Source: Streptomyces sp. NBC_00464
GTDB lineage: Bacteria > Actinomycetota > Actinomycetes > Streptomycetales > Streptomycetaceae
NCBI RefSeq assembly: GCF_036013915.1
Contig: NZ_CP107899.1
Span: 7,778,001 to 7,842,000 of the forward strand
DNA: 64,000 bases
Direction of reading: 5' to 3'
A program made the translations under genes and the position numbers. The notes beneath the pieces were generated by a model. It worked only from the letters and a program-made list of their open reading frames with translations. It did no database searches and had not been told where the DNA came from. Every line of letters begins with the position of its first letter. The stretch's first letter is position 1. Shown in pieces: positions 43,071 to 51,798 of this stretch.

Positions 43071-45062
43071 CTAGCGTCGGGCGCCCGCAGTCCACACGGG
43101 TGCCCCGTACTGGTAGGCGCCCAGGCTCGGGGCCGGATCCGTGGACCCGTCGTTGATCCCGGGAAGAGCGATCGCCATATTGCGAGCCGGTGAGCCGGCG
43201 GTGAGCCGGTAGTCGTGGTTCGCCGCGTCGACGAACAGCGGATCGGTCTCCGGGGGAAGGTTGTTGGAGAGGACGAGCCCGCCATCGGTGGCGCCGGTCA
43301 GGCCCCGGATCGTACCGAGGTTGTTGTAGATCCTGGTGCCGGTCGACTGCCCCGGTTCCTTCACGTAGAACAGCGTCATTCCGCCGGTGTTGTTGTAGAC
43401 GCCGTTGTCGTGCGACCCGGTTCCCAGGCCGTTCAGCATCACCGTGCCCTCCCGGTTGCCCCAGCCCACGTTGTTCGCGATCACGAGGTCGCTCTGGCCG
43501 TTGTCCGCGTAGATTCCGGAGATCCCGAAGGTGGTGGAGGTCGTGGCCGGCGCCGGGTCGTGCAGCACGTTGTGATCGATGGACGTGCCCATCATCCAGG
43601 CACTGCAGCAGGTGTAGATCGCGGCGACGTCCAGGCTCATCCGGGCGTAGCCGGAGATGTCGTTGTACGCGATCAGGTCCTTGCCCGGGGTGAGGCCGGC
43701 GACCTCGTTCCACTGGAGGTTGATCCCGCTGCGTCCGACCCGGGAGATGGTGTTGTGCGTGACGGTCTGGCTGTTGCCCTGTACGGCGATGCCCGCCGCG
43801 TAGGTGCCCATGTAGTCGACGTCGTGGATCACGTTGTCCGTGGCGGTGTTGTTCTGCCCGCGCAGCGCGATGCCGTTCCCGGCGCTCAGCGAGAGGTCGC
43901 TGTTCACGATCTTGTTCCGGGTGCCGTCGACGATGATGCCGCTGTCGCCGACGCCCCGCGTCACCGTGCTGCCGCAGTCCGTCGCGCCCCGGGTGATGTC
44001 CGTGTAGTGCGAGAGGTACTGGCCCTGGATGCCGTCCAGCGTGACGCCCGTGCTGGAGGGGCCCGTGGCGATCGTGGTGGCGAACAGACCGATGCCGTCG
44101 ACCGTCGTGTGGGAGGCGTTCGTCAAGTCGAAGCCGAGGGTGCGCCGCTTGGCCTCGACGGTGTGGGTGTCCGGGTCATCGGTGCCGTACACGTACAGGC
44201 GCTTCGCGACCGGGTCGTAGAACCACTCGCCCGGGTGGGCGAGTTCGCCGATCTTTCCGGACAGGGCGTACCGGGTCTCCTTCGGCACGACCTTGTGGAC
44301 GCACGGCGAAGCCGCGTCCAGCGTCACCGAGCCGACGGCGGAGCTCTTGACCGTGGTGGTGGCCGAGACGTACCAGTAACCGGTCAGGGCGCGCCCGCCG
44401 TCCCAGTACCCCGCCGGGCGGGTCAGGGCCGCGTCGGCGACGGTGGCGTCCGCGCTGCCCGCGCCGGCGTACTGGAGCGTGGGGGCGAGCAGGTCGAGGC
44501 CGGGGTAGGGCCACTGGGCCTCGATGCCCATCCTCTTGTCGGTGAACACCTGCACGGTGGTCACGTCCGGGCCGAGGTCCACGTCCGTGCTGTAGATGTG
44601 CCCGTCGGCCACCGCACCGCTGAAGGCCGAGTCCGCGGCGAACGGGTCGGTGGCGGCGATCTCGGTGACATCGGCGGCGGTGACCGGCGCGAATCCGCCG
44701 ATCCTCGACGCGCCGCTGACCGTCACCTTCGCACCCGGCGCGGCGCGGTAGGTGATGGGCAGTTGGGCGCTGCCGGAGCGGGCCGGCACCACCGTCTCTT
44801 CGTAGGTGCCGGAGAGCACCAGACAGGTATCGCCCGGCACCATCACATCGGCGCACTTCTGGATGTGCCGGAACGGGGACTCGGCGGTCTTGCCTCCGGC
44901 CGCGTCCCGGCCGGACGGCGACACGTAATAGGTGGTGCCCGCCTGGGATTTTACGGGATGGGCGGCGGCAGGATGGCCGACCGCCACCATGGTCAACGAT
45001 GCGAGCAGGGCGGCTGCGGACCACGGCCCTCTGCGGGACCGTGGTTTCCAACTCCTCAGCAC
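43071..45062 (-). CDS. Secreted right-handed parallel beta-helix protein (pectate lyase-like)
   Basis: This 663-aa protein starts at a GTG (45062) with AAAGGA upstream and a Tat/Sec-like signal (RSRRGPW, hydrophobic core, AAAHP). The mature start TYYVSPSGRDAAGGKTAESPF is the usual entry of beta-helix polysaccharide enzymes. Many NxI/V repeats follow (NKIVNSDLSLS, NTATDNVIHDV, SIDHNVLHD), and it ends with PLFVDAANHDYRL. It should act outside the cell on a fucosylated or related polysaccharide, either as a lyase or a hydrolase. It lies downstream of the ABC importer genes in the same direction, probably in one operon. Confidence 0.82.
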   Translation of the reverse strand: MLRSWKPRSRRGPWSAAALLASLTMVAVGHPAAAHPVKSQAGTTYYVSPSGRDAAGGKTAESPFRHIQKCADVMVPGDTCLVLSGTYEETVVPARSGSAQLPITYRAAPGAKVTVSGASRIGGFAPVTAADVTEIAATDPFAADSAFSGAVADGHIYSTDVDLGPDVTTVQVFTDKRMGIEAQWPYPGLDLLAPTLQYAGAGSADATVADAALTRPAGYWDGGRALTGYWYVSATTTVKSSAVGSVTLDAASPCVHKVVPKETRYALSGKIGELAHPGEWFYDPVAKRLYVYGTDDPDTHTVEAKRRTLGFDLTNASHTTVDGIGLFATTIATGPSSTGVTLDGIQGQYLSHYTDITRGATDCGSTVTRGVGDSGIIVDGTRNKIVNSDLSLSAGNGIALRGQNNTATDNVIHDVDYMGTYAAGIAVQGNSQTVTHNTISRVGRSGINLQWNEVAGLTPGKDLIAYNDISGYARMSLDVAAIYTCCSAWMMGTSIDHNVLHDPAPATTSTTFGISGIYADNGQSDLVIANNVGWGNREGTVMLNGLGTGSHDNGVYNNTGGMTLFYVKEPGQSTGTRIYNNLGTIRGLTGATDGGLVLSNNLPPETDPLFVDAANHDYRLTAGSPARNMAIALPGINDGSTDPAPSLGAYQYGAPVWTAGARR

Positions 45063-45135
45063 TCCGTGGTCCTTTCTCTGTTCTCGGCTCTTTGTCGGAC
45101 TCGGGTCGGACTCGGACGGGGAAGGACGAACCCCG

Positions 45136-46050
45136 TCATCCCTTCACGGCGCCCACGGTGAGACCGCTGATGATGTGGCGCTGCATGTAGATGAAGAAGA
45201 TGACGACGGGGGCGATGGCGAGCAGAAGGTTGGGGAACACCTTCGTCAGATCGGTCGAGTACTGGCTGATGCCGGCGTAGACCGCGGTCGTGACCGTGTA
45301 ATGCCCGGAGGACGGGCTGAGCAGGTTCTGCGGGGAGATGAAGTCGTTCCAGATTCCGATCGAGTTGAGGATGAGCACCGTGACGACGGCAGGGCGCATC
45401 AGCGGGAAGATGATGGACCAGAACGTCCGGTAGCGGCCCGCGCCGTCGATCGTCGCCGCGTTGTCGATGTCCACCGGGATGGTGCGGATGAAGCCGACGA
45501 ACAGGAAGATGCTCACCGGCAGCGTGGAGGCGACATCGTGGGCGACCAGGCCGGTGACGGTGTTGGCCAGACCGATCTCGCGCAGCACGTAGATCACCGG
45601 GATGATCACGGCGGCGCCCGGGATGAAGGTGCCGGCCAGGAAGTACAGCAGGACCAGCTGCGTACGCCGCTTGAGGCTGCGCGCGATCGCGTACGCGGCG
45701 GGGCCGGCGAGCACGATGCACAGCACGTCCACGAGCACGACGAGGAACAGTGTGAAGCCGTAGCCGTCGATGACGTTGAACTGCGGGCTGTTGATCGCGG
45801 CTGACATGTGCTCGAAGGTCAGCCCGTTCAGCGGGATGGAGAAGGGGTTGTCGAGGATGTCCTGCTGCGACTTGAAGGCGTTCACCATGAGCAGGTAGAC
45901 CGGCACGATCATGATGACGAAGAGCACACCGAGCAGGGCCCACCGCACGGGTGACCGGGGCTCCTTGCGCTCCGTGTCACGCGCGTCCTCACCCTTGGCC
46001 GGCGCGGCCTTCGGCCTCTCGCGGACCTCTGCTTCCAGTACGACCACCAA
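45136..46050 (-). CDS. Carbohydrate ABC transporter permease (MalG-type)
   Basis: This 304-aa protein has six predicted membrane helices and the EAA loop NAATIDGAGRYRTFWSIIFP, which contacts the ATPase. The charged N-terminal extension (residues 1-35) is typical of Streptomyces MalG homologues. AGGAGCC precedes the GTG. It lies 10 bp downstream of the MalF-type gene. No ATP-binding subunit is encoded nearby, so a shared ATPase such as MsiK is expected. Confidence 0.92.
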   Translation of the reverse strand: MVVVLEAEVRERPKAAPAKGEDARDTERKEPRSPVRWALLGVLFVIMIVPVYLLMVNAFKSQQDILDNPFSIPLNGLTFEHMSAAINSPQFNVIDGYGFTLFLVVLVDVLCIVLAGPAAYAIARSLKRRTQLVLLYFLAGTFIPGAAVIIPVIYVLREIGLANTVTGLVAHDVASTLPVSIFLFVGFIRTIPVDIDNAATIDGAGRYRTFWSIIFPLMRPAVVTVLILNSIGIWNDFISPQNLLSPSSGHYTVTTAVYAGISQYSTDLTKVFPNLLLAIAPVVIFFIYMQRHIISGLTVGAVKG

Positions 46051-46060
46051 CGGCTCCTGA

Positions 46061-46987
46061 CTAACTTGTCGCTGCTTGGTCCTGGCGGTTGCGCAGCGCC
46101 GTCACGAGGAGGGCGAGCACTGCGGACACCACCATCAGGAACACCGCCTGCGCGGTCGCGTAACCGACTTTGGTGCCCTCGAAGGACCGGGCGAGAATGA
46201 GATAGGTGAATGTCTGCGTCGATCCGGCCGGACCGCCGCCGGTGAGGCTGACCACGATGTCGTAGGCCCGGATGAGCCCCACCAGGTTCAGCACCGTTGC
46301 CACGGTCACCACGGGCGAGATCATGGGGATCACGATGCGCAGATTGATCTGTCGCTTGGAGGCCCCGTCGATCGCCGCCGCCTCCAGCAGTTCGGCGGGC
46401 ACGGTCTGCAGGGCGGCCACGAACAGGACGACGTTGAAGCCGAATCCCGCCCATACGATCACGGCGATCAGTGAGATCAGCGCGAACTGCTCGTCGAAGA
46501 GGAACCCGACCGGCTCGATTCCGAACTTGGCGAGTGTGTTGTTGATGGCTCCGTTGGTGCCCAGGATCGCCGCCCACAGGTACCCGAGGATCAGGGCGCT
46601 GATGACGTGCGGAAAGTAGGCGACGGCCCGGAAGAAGGAGTTCGAGCGCGAACGTCCCTTGAGCGCAAGCGCGTACACGAGCCCCAGGCCCACCATGAGA
46701 ACCGTGCCGACCGCGGCGATCAGTGCCGTCACATACCAGGCGTCCGACGAACTGGGGTCGTCAAAAAGGTGTTTGTAGTTGTCGAGCCCGGTGAACGAGG
46801 CGGTGGAGAAGCCGTCCCAGTCGGTGAAGCTGAGATAGACAGCGACTCCCACCGGCACGACGGTCATCACGGTGTAGAGGAGGACGGCCGGACCCATCAT
46901 CCCGAGAGAGACGGCCGATTCCCTGAGTCGTGCCTGACGCCGCGACCGGTCGTTCAGCCCTGCGTTCAGCTTTGCGAGTTCCACCAC
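46061..46987 (-). CDS. Carbohydrate ABC transporter permease (MalF-type)
   Basis: This 308-aa permease has six helices and an EAA loop (LLEAAAIDGASKRQINLRIV). The GTG at 46987 lies within the end of the binding-protein gene (22-bp overlap). The order binding protein, MalF, MalG is standard. It forms the membrane channel with the 45136 gene product and imports the sugar captured by the 46966 product. Confidence 0.92.
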   Translation of the reverse strand: MVELAKLNAGLNDRSRRQARLRESAVSLGMMGPAVLLYTVMTVVPVGVAVYLSFTDWDGFSTASFTGLDNYKHLFDDPSSSDAWYVTALIAAVGTVLMVGLGLVYALALKGRSRSNSFFRAVAYFPHVISALILGYLWAAILGTNGAINNTLAKFGIEPVGFLFDEQFALISLIAVIVWAGFGFNVVLFVAALQTVPAELLEAAAIDGASKRQINLRIVIPMISPVVTVATVLNLVGLIRAYDIVVSLTGGGPAGSTQTFTYLILARSFEGTKVGYATAQAVFLMVVSAVLALLVTALRNRQDQAATS

Positions 46988-48210
46988 TTGTCCAATCCAT
47001 CCGCCGCGTCCGCGGGGGACGAGCCCGTGTACAGGGACTGGATCTGCTTGTTGAGCTCGTCGCTGAAGCCTGCGATCGGCTTGCTGTCACCGGACTGGAC
47101 GAGCACCGACGGCGCCTTGTCCAGGATCTGCTGCACGGAGGTGCCGAGACTGGACATCGGGTACGTGAAGCCTTCGCGCAGGTTTCCGTCGGAGGCGAGC
47201 TGGCTCTTGATGGCCTCCGGGTCGGTGGTGGCCCACTTCACGAACTTGATGGCCTCGGCCTTGTGGTGCGACTTGTTGACCACGACGTACGGGTTCGACA
47301 TGTTGCCGAACTGGCCCGACGGGTGTGCGCCGTCGGTCGGCATGGTGAACACCCCGAGGTCGTCGCTCTTCTTGGCGGCGTCCGCGGCGGGTACGAAGAA
47401 CGAACCCATGATGTACATCGCGGACTTGCCGTTCAGGAAAGCCGTCTGTCCGTCCGCGTACGTGAGTCCGAGGGCGCTCTTCTCCAGGTATCCCTTGTCG
47501 ATCCAGTTCTTGTAGTGCTGGAGGTAGGGCAGGTAGCCGCTCTTCGCGAAGGAGCCCTCACCCTTGTTGCGCTTGGCCGTCCACTCGGGGTCGGCGGTGA
47601 GCACACCCGCGTCGGCCATCATCGAGAACTGTGAACCCGTGACCCACTGTCCGGCCGACTGGAGTGGCTTGTAGCCGGCGTCCTTCAAGTCACCCATCGC
47701 GGCGGTGAACTGATCCATCGTCTGGATCTTCGAGGCGTCGAGCCCCGCCTTCTCGAACGCCGCCTTGCTGTAGAAGACGAGCGACTGGATCTGTTCACCC
47801 ACGCCGACCACGTAGTGCTTGCCGTCGATGGTGTACTGGTCGGCCAGCGGCGTCTTGGCCAGCCAGGGCTGGTCGGACAGGTCGGTGAAGAGCGAGGCGG
47901 TGTCGGCGGTCGGGACGATCTGCAGGGAGACGTCCGGCGGGTCGCCCGCCGCCAGGTCCTGCCTCAGCTTCGCGTCCGCCGAGATCGTGCCCGTCAGTTC
48001 GAGCTTGACGTGCACACCGGGGTTGGCCTTCTCGTAGTTGGCGAAGAGATCGTTCCAGTACTTCTCCGTCAGGTTCGGGGTGATGTTCACGATGACGCGG
48101 AGGGTCGTACCCTCCGAGGCCTGGTCGGACCCGCCCCCGCAGGCGACGGCCGACGCCATCACGAGGGGAGCCACGGCGAGTCCGCAAGCGCGGCGCCACA
48201 TTGTTTTCAT
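46966..48210 (-). CDS. Extracellular sugar-binding lipoprotein
   Basis: This 414-aa solute-binding protein has a lipoprotein signal (MKTMWRR, hydrophobic run, lipobox SAVAC with Cys 24). The mature part starts with VTI-type strands (TLRVIVNITPN), then KLRQDLAAGDPPDVSLQ and NGKSAMYIMGSFFVP, all typical of the MalE/family-1 fold. It binds the sugar outside the membrane for the two permeases. Two motif copies lie in the gap upstream of its start, so it is likely repressed by the GntR protein. Confidence 0.92.
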   Translation of the reverse strand: MKTMWRRACGLAVAPLVMASAVACGGGSDQASEGTTLRVIVNITPNLTEKYWNDLFANYEKANPGVHVKLELTGTISADAKLRQDLAAGDPPDVSLQIVPTADTASLFTDLSDQPWLAKTPLADQYTIDGKHYVVGVGEQIQSLVFYSKAAFEKAGLDASKIQTMDQFTAAMGDLKDAGYKPLQSAGQWVTGSQFSMMADAGVLTADPEWTAKRNKGEGSFAKSGYLPYLQHYKNWIDKGYLEKSALGLTYADGQTAFLNGKSAMYIMGSFFVPAADAAKKSDDLGVFTMPTDGAHPSGQFGNMSNPYVVVNKSHHKAEAIKFVKWATTDPEAIKSQLASDGNLREGFTYPMSSLGTSVQQILDKAPSVLVQSGDSKPIAGFSDELNKQIQSLYTGSSPADAADGLDKWWNSQS

Positions 48211-48240
48211 CGGACACGCTCCGTTGCGTAGTCATGAATA

Positions 48241-48254
48241 ATCGATAGCTGGTG
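48241..48254 (+). promoter_or_regulatory. Candidate GntR operator 3 (weaker)
   Basis: ATCGATAGCTGGTG keeps the ATCGATAG half but not the second half. It lies 31 bp upstream of the sugar-binding protein start. Confidence 0.5.
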
Positions 48255-48378
48255 CTCGACCGCGGAACTCCCGGTGGAGCGGCGGTGCGAGGGGGTGCGG
48301 GGCGGGGGAGGGTGCGTGTCGCCCGGCGGGTGGTGCGATGCGATGGAGGCGAGGCGTGGCCTTCGCCTCCATCACGTC

Positions 48379-48392
48379 TATCGTCTATCGAT
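48379..48392 (-). promoter_or_regulatory. Candidate GntR operator 4
   Basis: On the minus strand this reads ATCGATAGACGATA, in the importer promoter gap. Confidence 0.55.
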
Positions 48393-48562
48393 TGTTGATG
48401 CTAAAGCCGGCTTCTTGCTTCTTCAAGGGTGCTGCCGCAACCTCTGGGTTCCGATTTCGCCTCGCGGTCGGTCGTGCCGTCCGATTCCGGCACTCATCTC
48501 TGCTGCACCGGGACGGAGTTCGACGTGAGCGCCCCGTCCCGGACGTGGTCTGCCCGTCGGGT

Positions 48563-49846
48563 TCACCGCTGCCCTTCCGGCTCCAACTCCAGCTCGATCA
48601 CCGGGAGCAGGACGTCGGGCCGGGCGATCGGCAGGGTCAGAGTCAGGGTCCCCGCCGGCTGGCTCGGCGGCGCGAGGTTGTTGTGCTCGTGCCGCGCGCC
48701 GTCCGTCTCGTGGAAGCGGATCTCCGAACCGTCGTGCAGAAGCTGGGCGTAGCGCACGCGCCCGGCCAGTCCCGGCAGGTGAAGGTGTTTGAGCGGCCAG
48801 ACCGGCAGGTGCAGATAGAGACGGTTGCCGGACTGTGTGTACAGGGTGTGCGAGGGCGGTTCCAGCGCGCTCGGCCCCGCGCCGTGCACGGACCGTCCGT
48901 GCAGCTCGGTCCACTCGCCGATGGCCCGGAGCGTGGCGCGGGCCTGCGGATCCAGGGCGCCGCGGCCATTGGGCCCGACGTTCAGGATGAGGTTGCCGCC
49001 ACAGGCGACGGACTGCACCAGCATGCGGACCAGCAGCGCCGGGTCCTTGTAGTCATGGTTGTCGCGGTCGTACCCCCATGAGCCGTTGAGCGTGTGGCAG
49101 GCCTCCCACGTCACCCGCTCACCACCGCGCTCCAGCGGCCGGTCGGGCTGGTACTGCTCGGGCGTGACGTAGTCGCCGGGTATGCCGAGCCTGTCGTTGA
49201 CGAGGATGCCCGGCTGCAGTTCCTTCACGGTCGCCAGCAGGTGTTCCGCCCCCCACTCCTCGGGGCCCTTCTCCGGATACGTGAAGTCGAAGAAGAGGGT
49301 GTCGATCCGGCCGTATCCGGTGAGGAGTTCGCGTATCTGCCCCTCCATGTAGGAGCGGTAGCGCTCCATGTCACGGGGTTCCTGTTCGGCCGCCGTGCCG
49401 CGCAGCGGGTGGTGCTCGTCGACGGGGAAGTCGGGGTGGTGCCAGTCGAGCAGCGAGTAGTACAGGCCGACGCGCAGGCCCTCGGCGCGCATGGCCTCCA
49501 CGAACTCGCGGACCAGGTCGCGGCCTGTCGTACGCACCGAGGTGTAGTCGGTCAGTGCCGAGTCGAACAGGCAGAAGCCGTCATGGTGCTTGGCCGTGAG
49601 AACCGCGTAACGCATCCCCGACTCCCTGGCCGTACGTGCGAGTTGGCGGGCATCGAACAGATCGGGATCGAACCGGGTCAGGTAACGGTCGTACTCCTGC
49701 TGGGACATGGACTCCCGGCTGCGGACCCACTCGTGCCGCGCCGCCAGGCTGTACAGGCCGAAATGGACGAAGAGTCCGAAGCGTGCCGCCTCGAACCACC
49801 CGATACCGGTGGCGGGATCAGGGGAATCTGGGGAAGCACCGGTCAT
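48563..49846 (-). CDS. Alpha-L-fucosidase, GH29
   Basis: This 427-aa GH29 enzyme has WFEAARFGLFVHFGLYS at the start, LTAKHHDGFCLFDS (conserved His-His and Asp), YYSLLDWHHPDF, and the nucleophile D187 in TLFFDFTYPEKG. NLILNVGPNGRG closes the barrel and a C-terminal beta-sandwich follows. GTCAGGAGCC precedes the ATG at 49846. There is no signal peptide, so it acts on imported fucosides and releases L-fucose for the dehydrogenase. The acid/base residue cannot be assigned from sequence alone. It is divergent from the RraA-like gene, with a motif copy between them. Confidence 0.93.
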   Translation of the reverse strand: MTGASPDSPDPATGIGWFEAARFGLFVHFGLYSLAARHEWVRSRESMSQQEYDRYLTRFDPDLFDARQLARTARESGMRYAVLTAKHHDGFCLFDSALTDYTSVRTTGRDLVREFVEAMRAEGLRVGLYYSLLDWHHPDFPVDEHHPLRGTAAEQEPRDMERYRSYMEGQIRELLTGYGRIDTLFFDFTYPEKGPEEWGAEHLLATVKELQPGILVNDRLGIPGDYVTPEQYQPDRPLERGGERVTWEACHTLNGSWGYDRDNHDYKDPALLVRMLVQSVACGGNLILNVGPNGRGALDPQARATLRAIGEWTELHGRSVHGAGPSALEPPSHTLYTQSGNRLYLHLPVWPLKHLHLPGLAGRVRYAQLLHDGSEIRFHETDGARHEHNNLAPPSQPAGTLTLTLPIARPDVLLPVIELELEPEGQR

Positions 49847-49896
49847 GGGAGGCTCCTGACGCATTGACAGCACTAATCGATTGGCTGTTATCTACC

Positions 49897-49910
49897 ATCG
49901 ATAGGCGATG
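49897..49910 (+). promoter_or_regulatory. Candidate GntR operator 5
   Basis: ATCGATAGGCGATG lies in the divergent fucosidase / RraA gap. A related AATCGATTGGC stands at 49875. Confidence 0.65.
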
Positions 49911-49955
49911 ATGTCACTGGCGTTGCGTGCGACGAGCGCGCGGAGAGGCACGTGC

Positions 49956-50789
49956 ATGCACTCGATCGGGGACCAGGAAGCGGCGTCGACGGGGGAGCCC
50001 CGCATGATCGGGGCGGAGGGGGGCCGGGCCTATGAATCGATGCGAGCGCCGGTCCACACCTCCACCTTCGTACGGCCCACCTCGCAGATGGTGGACGCCC
50101 TCAAGGATGTGAGCGCGGCGACGGCCTGCGCGAAGCTGCATCAGATGGGCATCACCCGGACATTCATCGACGGCCCCGTGCCGTTGCACCGCGAACCGGA
50201 CGTCAAGGTCACCGGCGGCGCTGTCACGCTGCAGTTCCTGCCGCAGCGTGAAGACGTCTTCAACGGTGCGGAGCAGGAGGACATCGAGCGCAAGACCCCG
50301 CTGTGGGGTGTCCTCGAATCCATCCGGCCCGGGGACGTGCTCGTCATCTCGGCGCACGGCAGTCACTTCACCGGCTGCCTCGGCGACATGCTCGTGCGCT
50401 ACTTCAAACTGCGCGGTGGCGCCGGGATCGTGGTGGACGGGCGGGTACGGGACGCGGCCCGGGTGCGCGCGCTCGGCGTGCCCATCTGGTGCACCGGCGT
50501 CACCCCTCACTACGCCTCGCAGACGGAATTGTTCCCGTCCGCCTTCAACGTGCCCGTCGGTGTCGGCGGCTCACTGGTGACACCGGGCGACCTGATCGTC
50601 GCCGACGAGGACGGAGCCGTCGTCGTGCCGCAGCAGAACGCGATCCCGCTCGCCGAGGACTCCCTGCTCCACCAGGACCGCGAGGCGTTCGCCCGCCGCC
50701 GCCTCGACGAGGGCGGGCGTCTCTCCGACTACTACCCGCTCACCGGTGAGGGCATGACCGAGTACCTGGCGAGCCGTTCCGGCACCTGA
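49956..50789 (+). CDS. RraA-family protein (class II aldolase/HMG-aldolase-like)
   Basis: This 277-aa protein has the RraA core: ISAHGSHFTGCLGDMLVRYF, GGAGIVVDGRVRDAARV (conserved G-x-V-x-D-G-x-x-R-D), then TPGDLIVADEDGAVVVPQ. Relatives are 4-hydroxy-4-methyl-2-oxoglutarate aldolases and oxaloacetate decarboxylases, and several serve sugar-acid pathways. Here it may cleave a 2-keto-3-deoxy sugar acid to pyruvate and lactaldehyde at the end of the fucose route. The ATG at 49956 has GGAGAGG 7 bases upstream; the ATG at 49908 overlaps the operator and is less likely. Confidence 0.82.
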   Translation: MHSIGDQEAASTGEPRMIGAEGGRAYESMRAPVHTSTFVRPTSQMVDALKDVSAATACAKLHQMGITRTFIDGPVPLHREPDVKVTGGAVTLQFLPQREDVFNGAEQEDIERKTPLWGVLESIRPGDVLVISAHGSHFTGCLGDMLVRYFKLRGGAGIVVDGRVRDAARVRALGVPIWCTGVTPHYASQTELFPSAFNVPVGVGGSLVTPGDLIVADEDGAVVVPQQNAIPLAEDSLLHQDREAFARRRLDEGGRLSDYYPLTGEGMTEYLASRSGT

Positions 50790-50965
50790 GCCGCGGGGGC
50801 GGTGGGGCATGGCGGCTGGATGCGGGGCACGGGGCGAGGACCCACCCGAAGCCGTCGGCTGTGCCGCCCCGCAGTGCCGGGAGCCGAGGCTGCCCGCCCC
50901 GTCGGGCAGTCGTCCGCGCGCGTGCCCCACCCAGGTGCTGCCCCCGAAAGCCGGTGCGTAGCCGA

Positions 50966-51385
50966 TCAGGGCCGCACGGCAGCGGGGGGCGGGGTCTCCT
51001 GGGGCAGGCGCGCGCGGAGGGTGCCGGCGAATTCCTCGGCCCGGGAGAGCTGGATGCGGAGCCTGGTGACCTGCTCCGCGGCCGCCCGCTCGTACTCGCG
51101 TACCCGATCCAGCAGACCCTCGCGTTCGCCGGCGTCCAGGTCGGCGCCGGCGTCGAGGCGGTCCGTGGCGTCGAGCAGGTCGCGCATCTGGTCGAGCGTG
51201 AATCCGAGCGGCTTCATCCGGCGGATGACCATGAGCCGTTGAACGTCGCTCTCGGTGTAGAGCCGGAAGCCGCCCTGCGAGCGGGCGGAGGGAACGACGA
51301 GCCCCGTTTCCTCGTAATGGCGGATGGTGCGCAGGGACAGCTCGGTCCGTGCGGCGACCTCGCCGATCTGCATGTGCTTGTCGTC
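50966..51385 (-). CDS. MerR family transcriptional regulator
   Basis: This 139-aa MerR protein starts at a GTG at 51385 (an ATG at 51370 also fits). It begins MQIGEVAARTELSLRTIRHYEE, the MerR helix-turn-helix, followed by GFRLYTESDVQRL and a coiled dimer helix. There are no cysteines for metal binding. It is divergent from the SulP transporter gene, and a near-perfect 20-bp dyad lies in the gap. A decayed copy of its C-terminal part exists at 30664-30930. It probably controls itself and the transporter. Confidence 0.88.
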   Translation of the reverse strand, partial: DDKHMQIGEVAARTELSLRTIRHYEETGLVVPSARSQGGFRLYTESDVQRLMVIRRMKPLGFTLDQMRDLLDATDRLDAGADLDAGEREGLLDRVREYERAAAEQVTRLRIQLSRAEEFAGTLRARLPQETPPPAAVRP

Positions 51386-51449
51386 CACGCCCGTGGTCCT
51401 GGCCCTTCTCCTTGTGGCGGGCCGCATCCTGCGCGGCCGCCACCAACCT

Positions 51450-51469
51450 CTACTCTAACGTTAGGGTAG
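51450..51469. promoter_or_regulatory. Candidate MerR dyad operator
   Basis: CTACTCTAACGTTAGGGTAG is a 20-bp dyad with a perfect CTAACGTTAG core and one mismatched pair. It lies 65 bp before the MerR start. Such dyads sit in the spacer of MerR-controlled promoters. Confidence 0.6.
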
Positions 51470-51798
51470 AGTCGGTGACGGTGAGGGCGGCCCGGCCGCC
51501 CCGCCCGTGCTGTTCCCGGGGTCGATGGCGCCCCCGACGAAGGTCCGATTCTTGCAGGAGTGAGCGTGCGGGAGCCCGAGGTGCTGACTGCCGCAGCCTG
51601 TCCGCCGTGAGGTTTCGCTCCCGGATGTGAGCTGCCCGGCCGTGCGCCCGCGCTTCGTCCCCTTCGTTCGACTTCCGGCCCGTCGGGGCCGTCCGCGGAG
51701 TGCCGGCCCGGCCCCTTCGCCTTTACCGCACGCCCCCGGCCTGCCGGGCGGGGACTGCCCGAGCACGACAGGTACTCACCTCCTTGTCTTCTTCCGTC
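51470..51798. other. Leader region of the SulP gene
   Basis: About 330 bp between the MerR dyad and the SulP start hold no convincing gene. No clear ribosome binding site precedes the ATG at 51799, so the SulP start may be the TTG at 51784. Confidence 0.4.

Larger units (their letters stand above)
48211..48562. promoter_or_regulatory. Importer promoter region with two operators
   Basis: This 352-bp gap between the fucosidase end and the binding-protein start has no gene. It holds motif copies at 48241-48254 (plus orientation) and 48379-48392 (minus orientation), about 138 bp apart, which suits DNA looping by a dimeric regulator. Confidence 0.6.

Noticed and set aside
51349..51630. Plus-strand frame across the MerR-SulP gap
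   Set aside because: Very Arg/Cys-rich, covers the dyad and the MerR start, and has no ribosome binding site.
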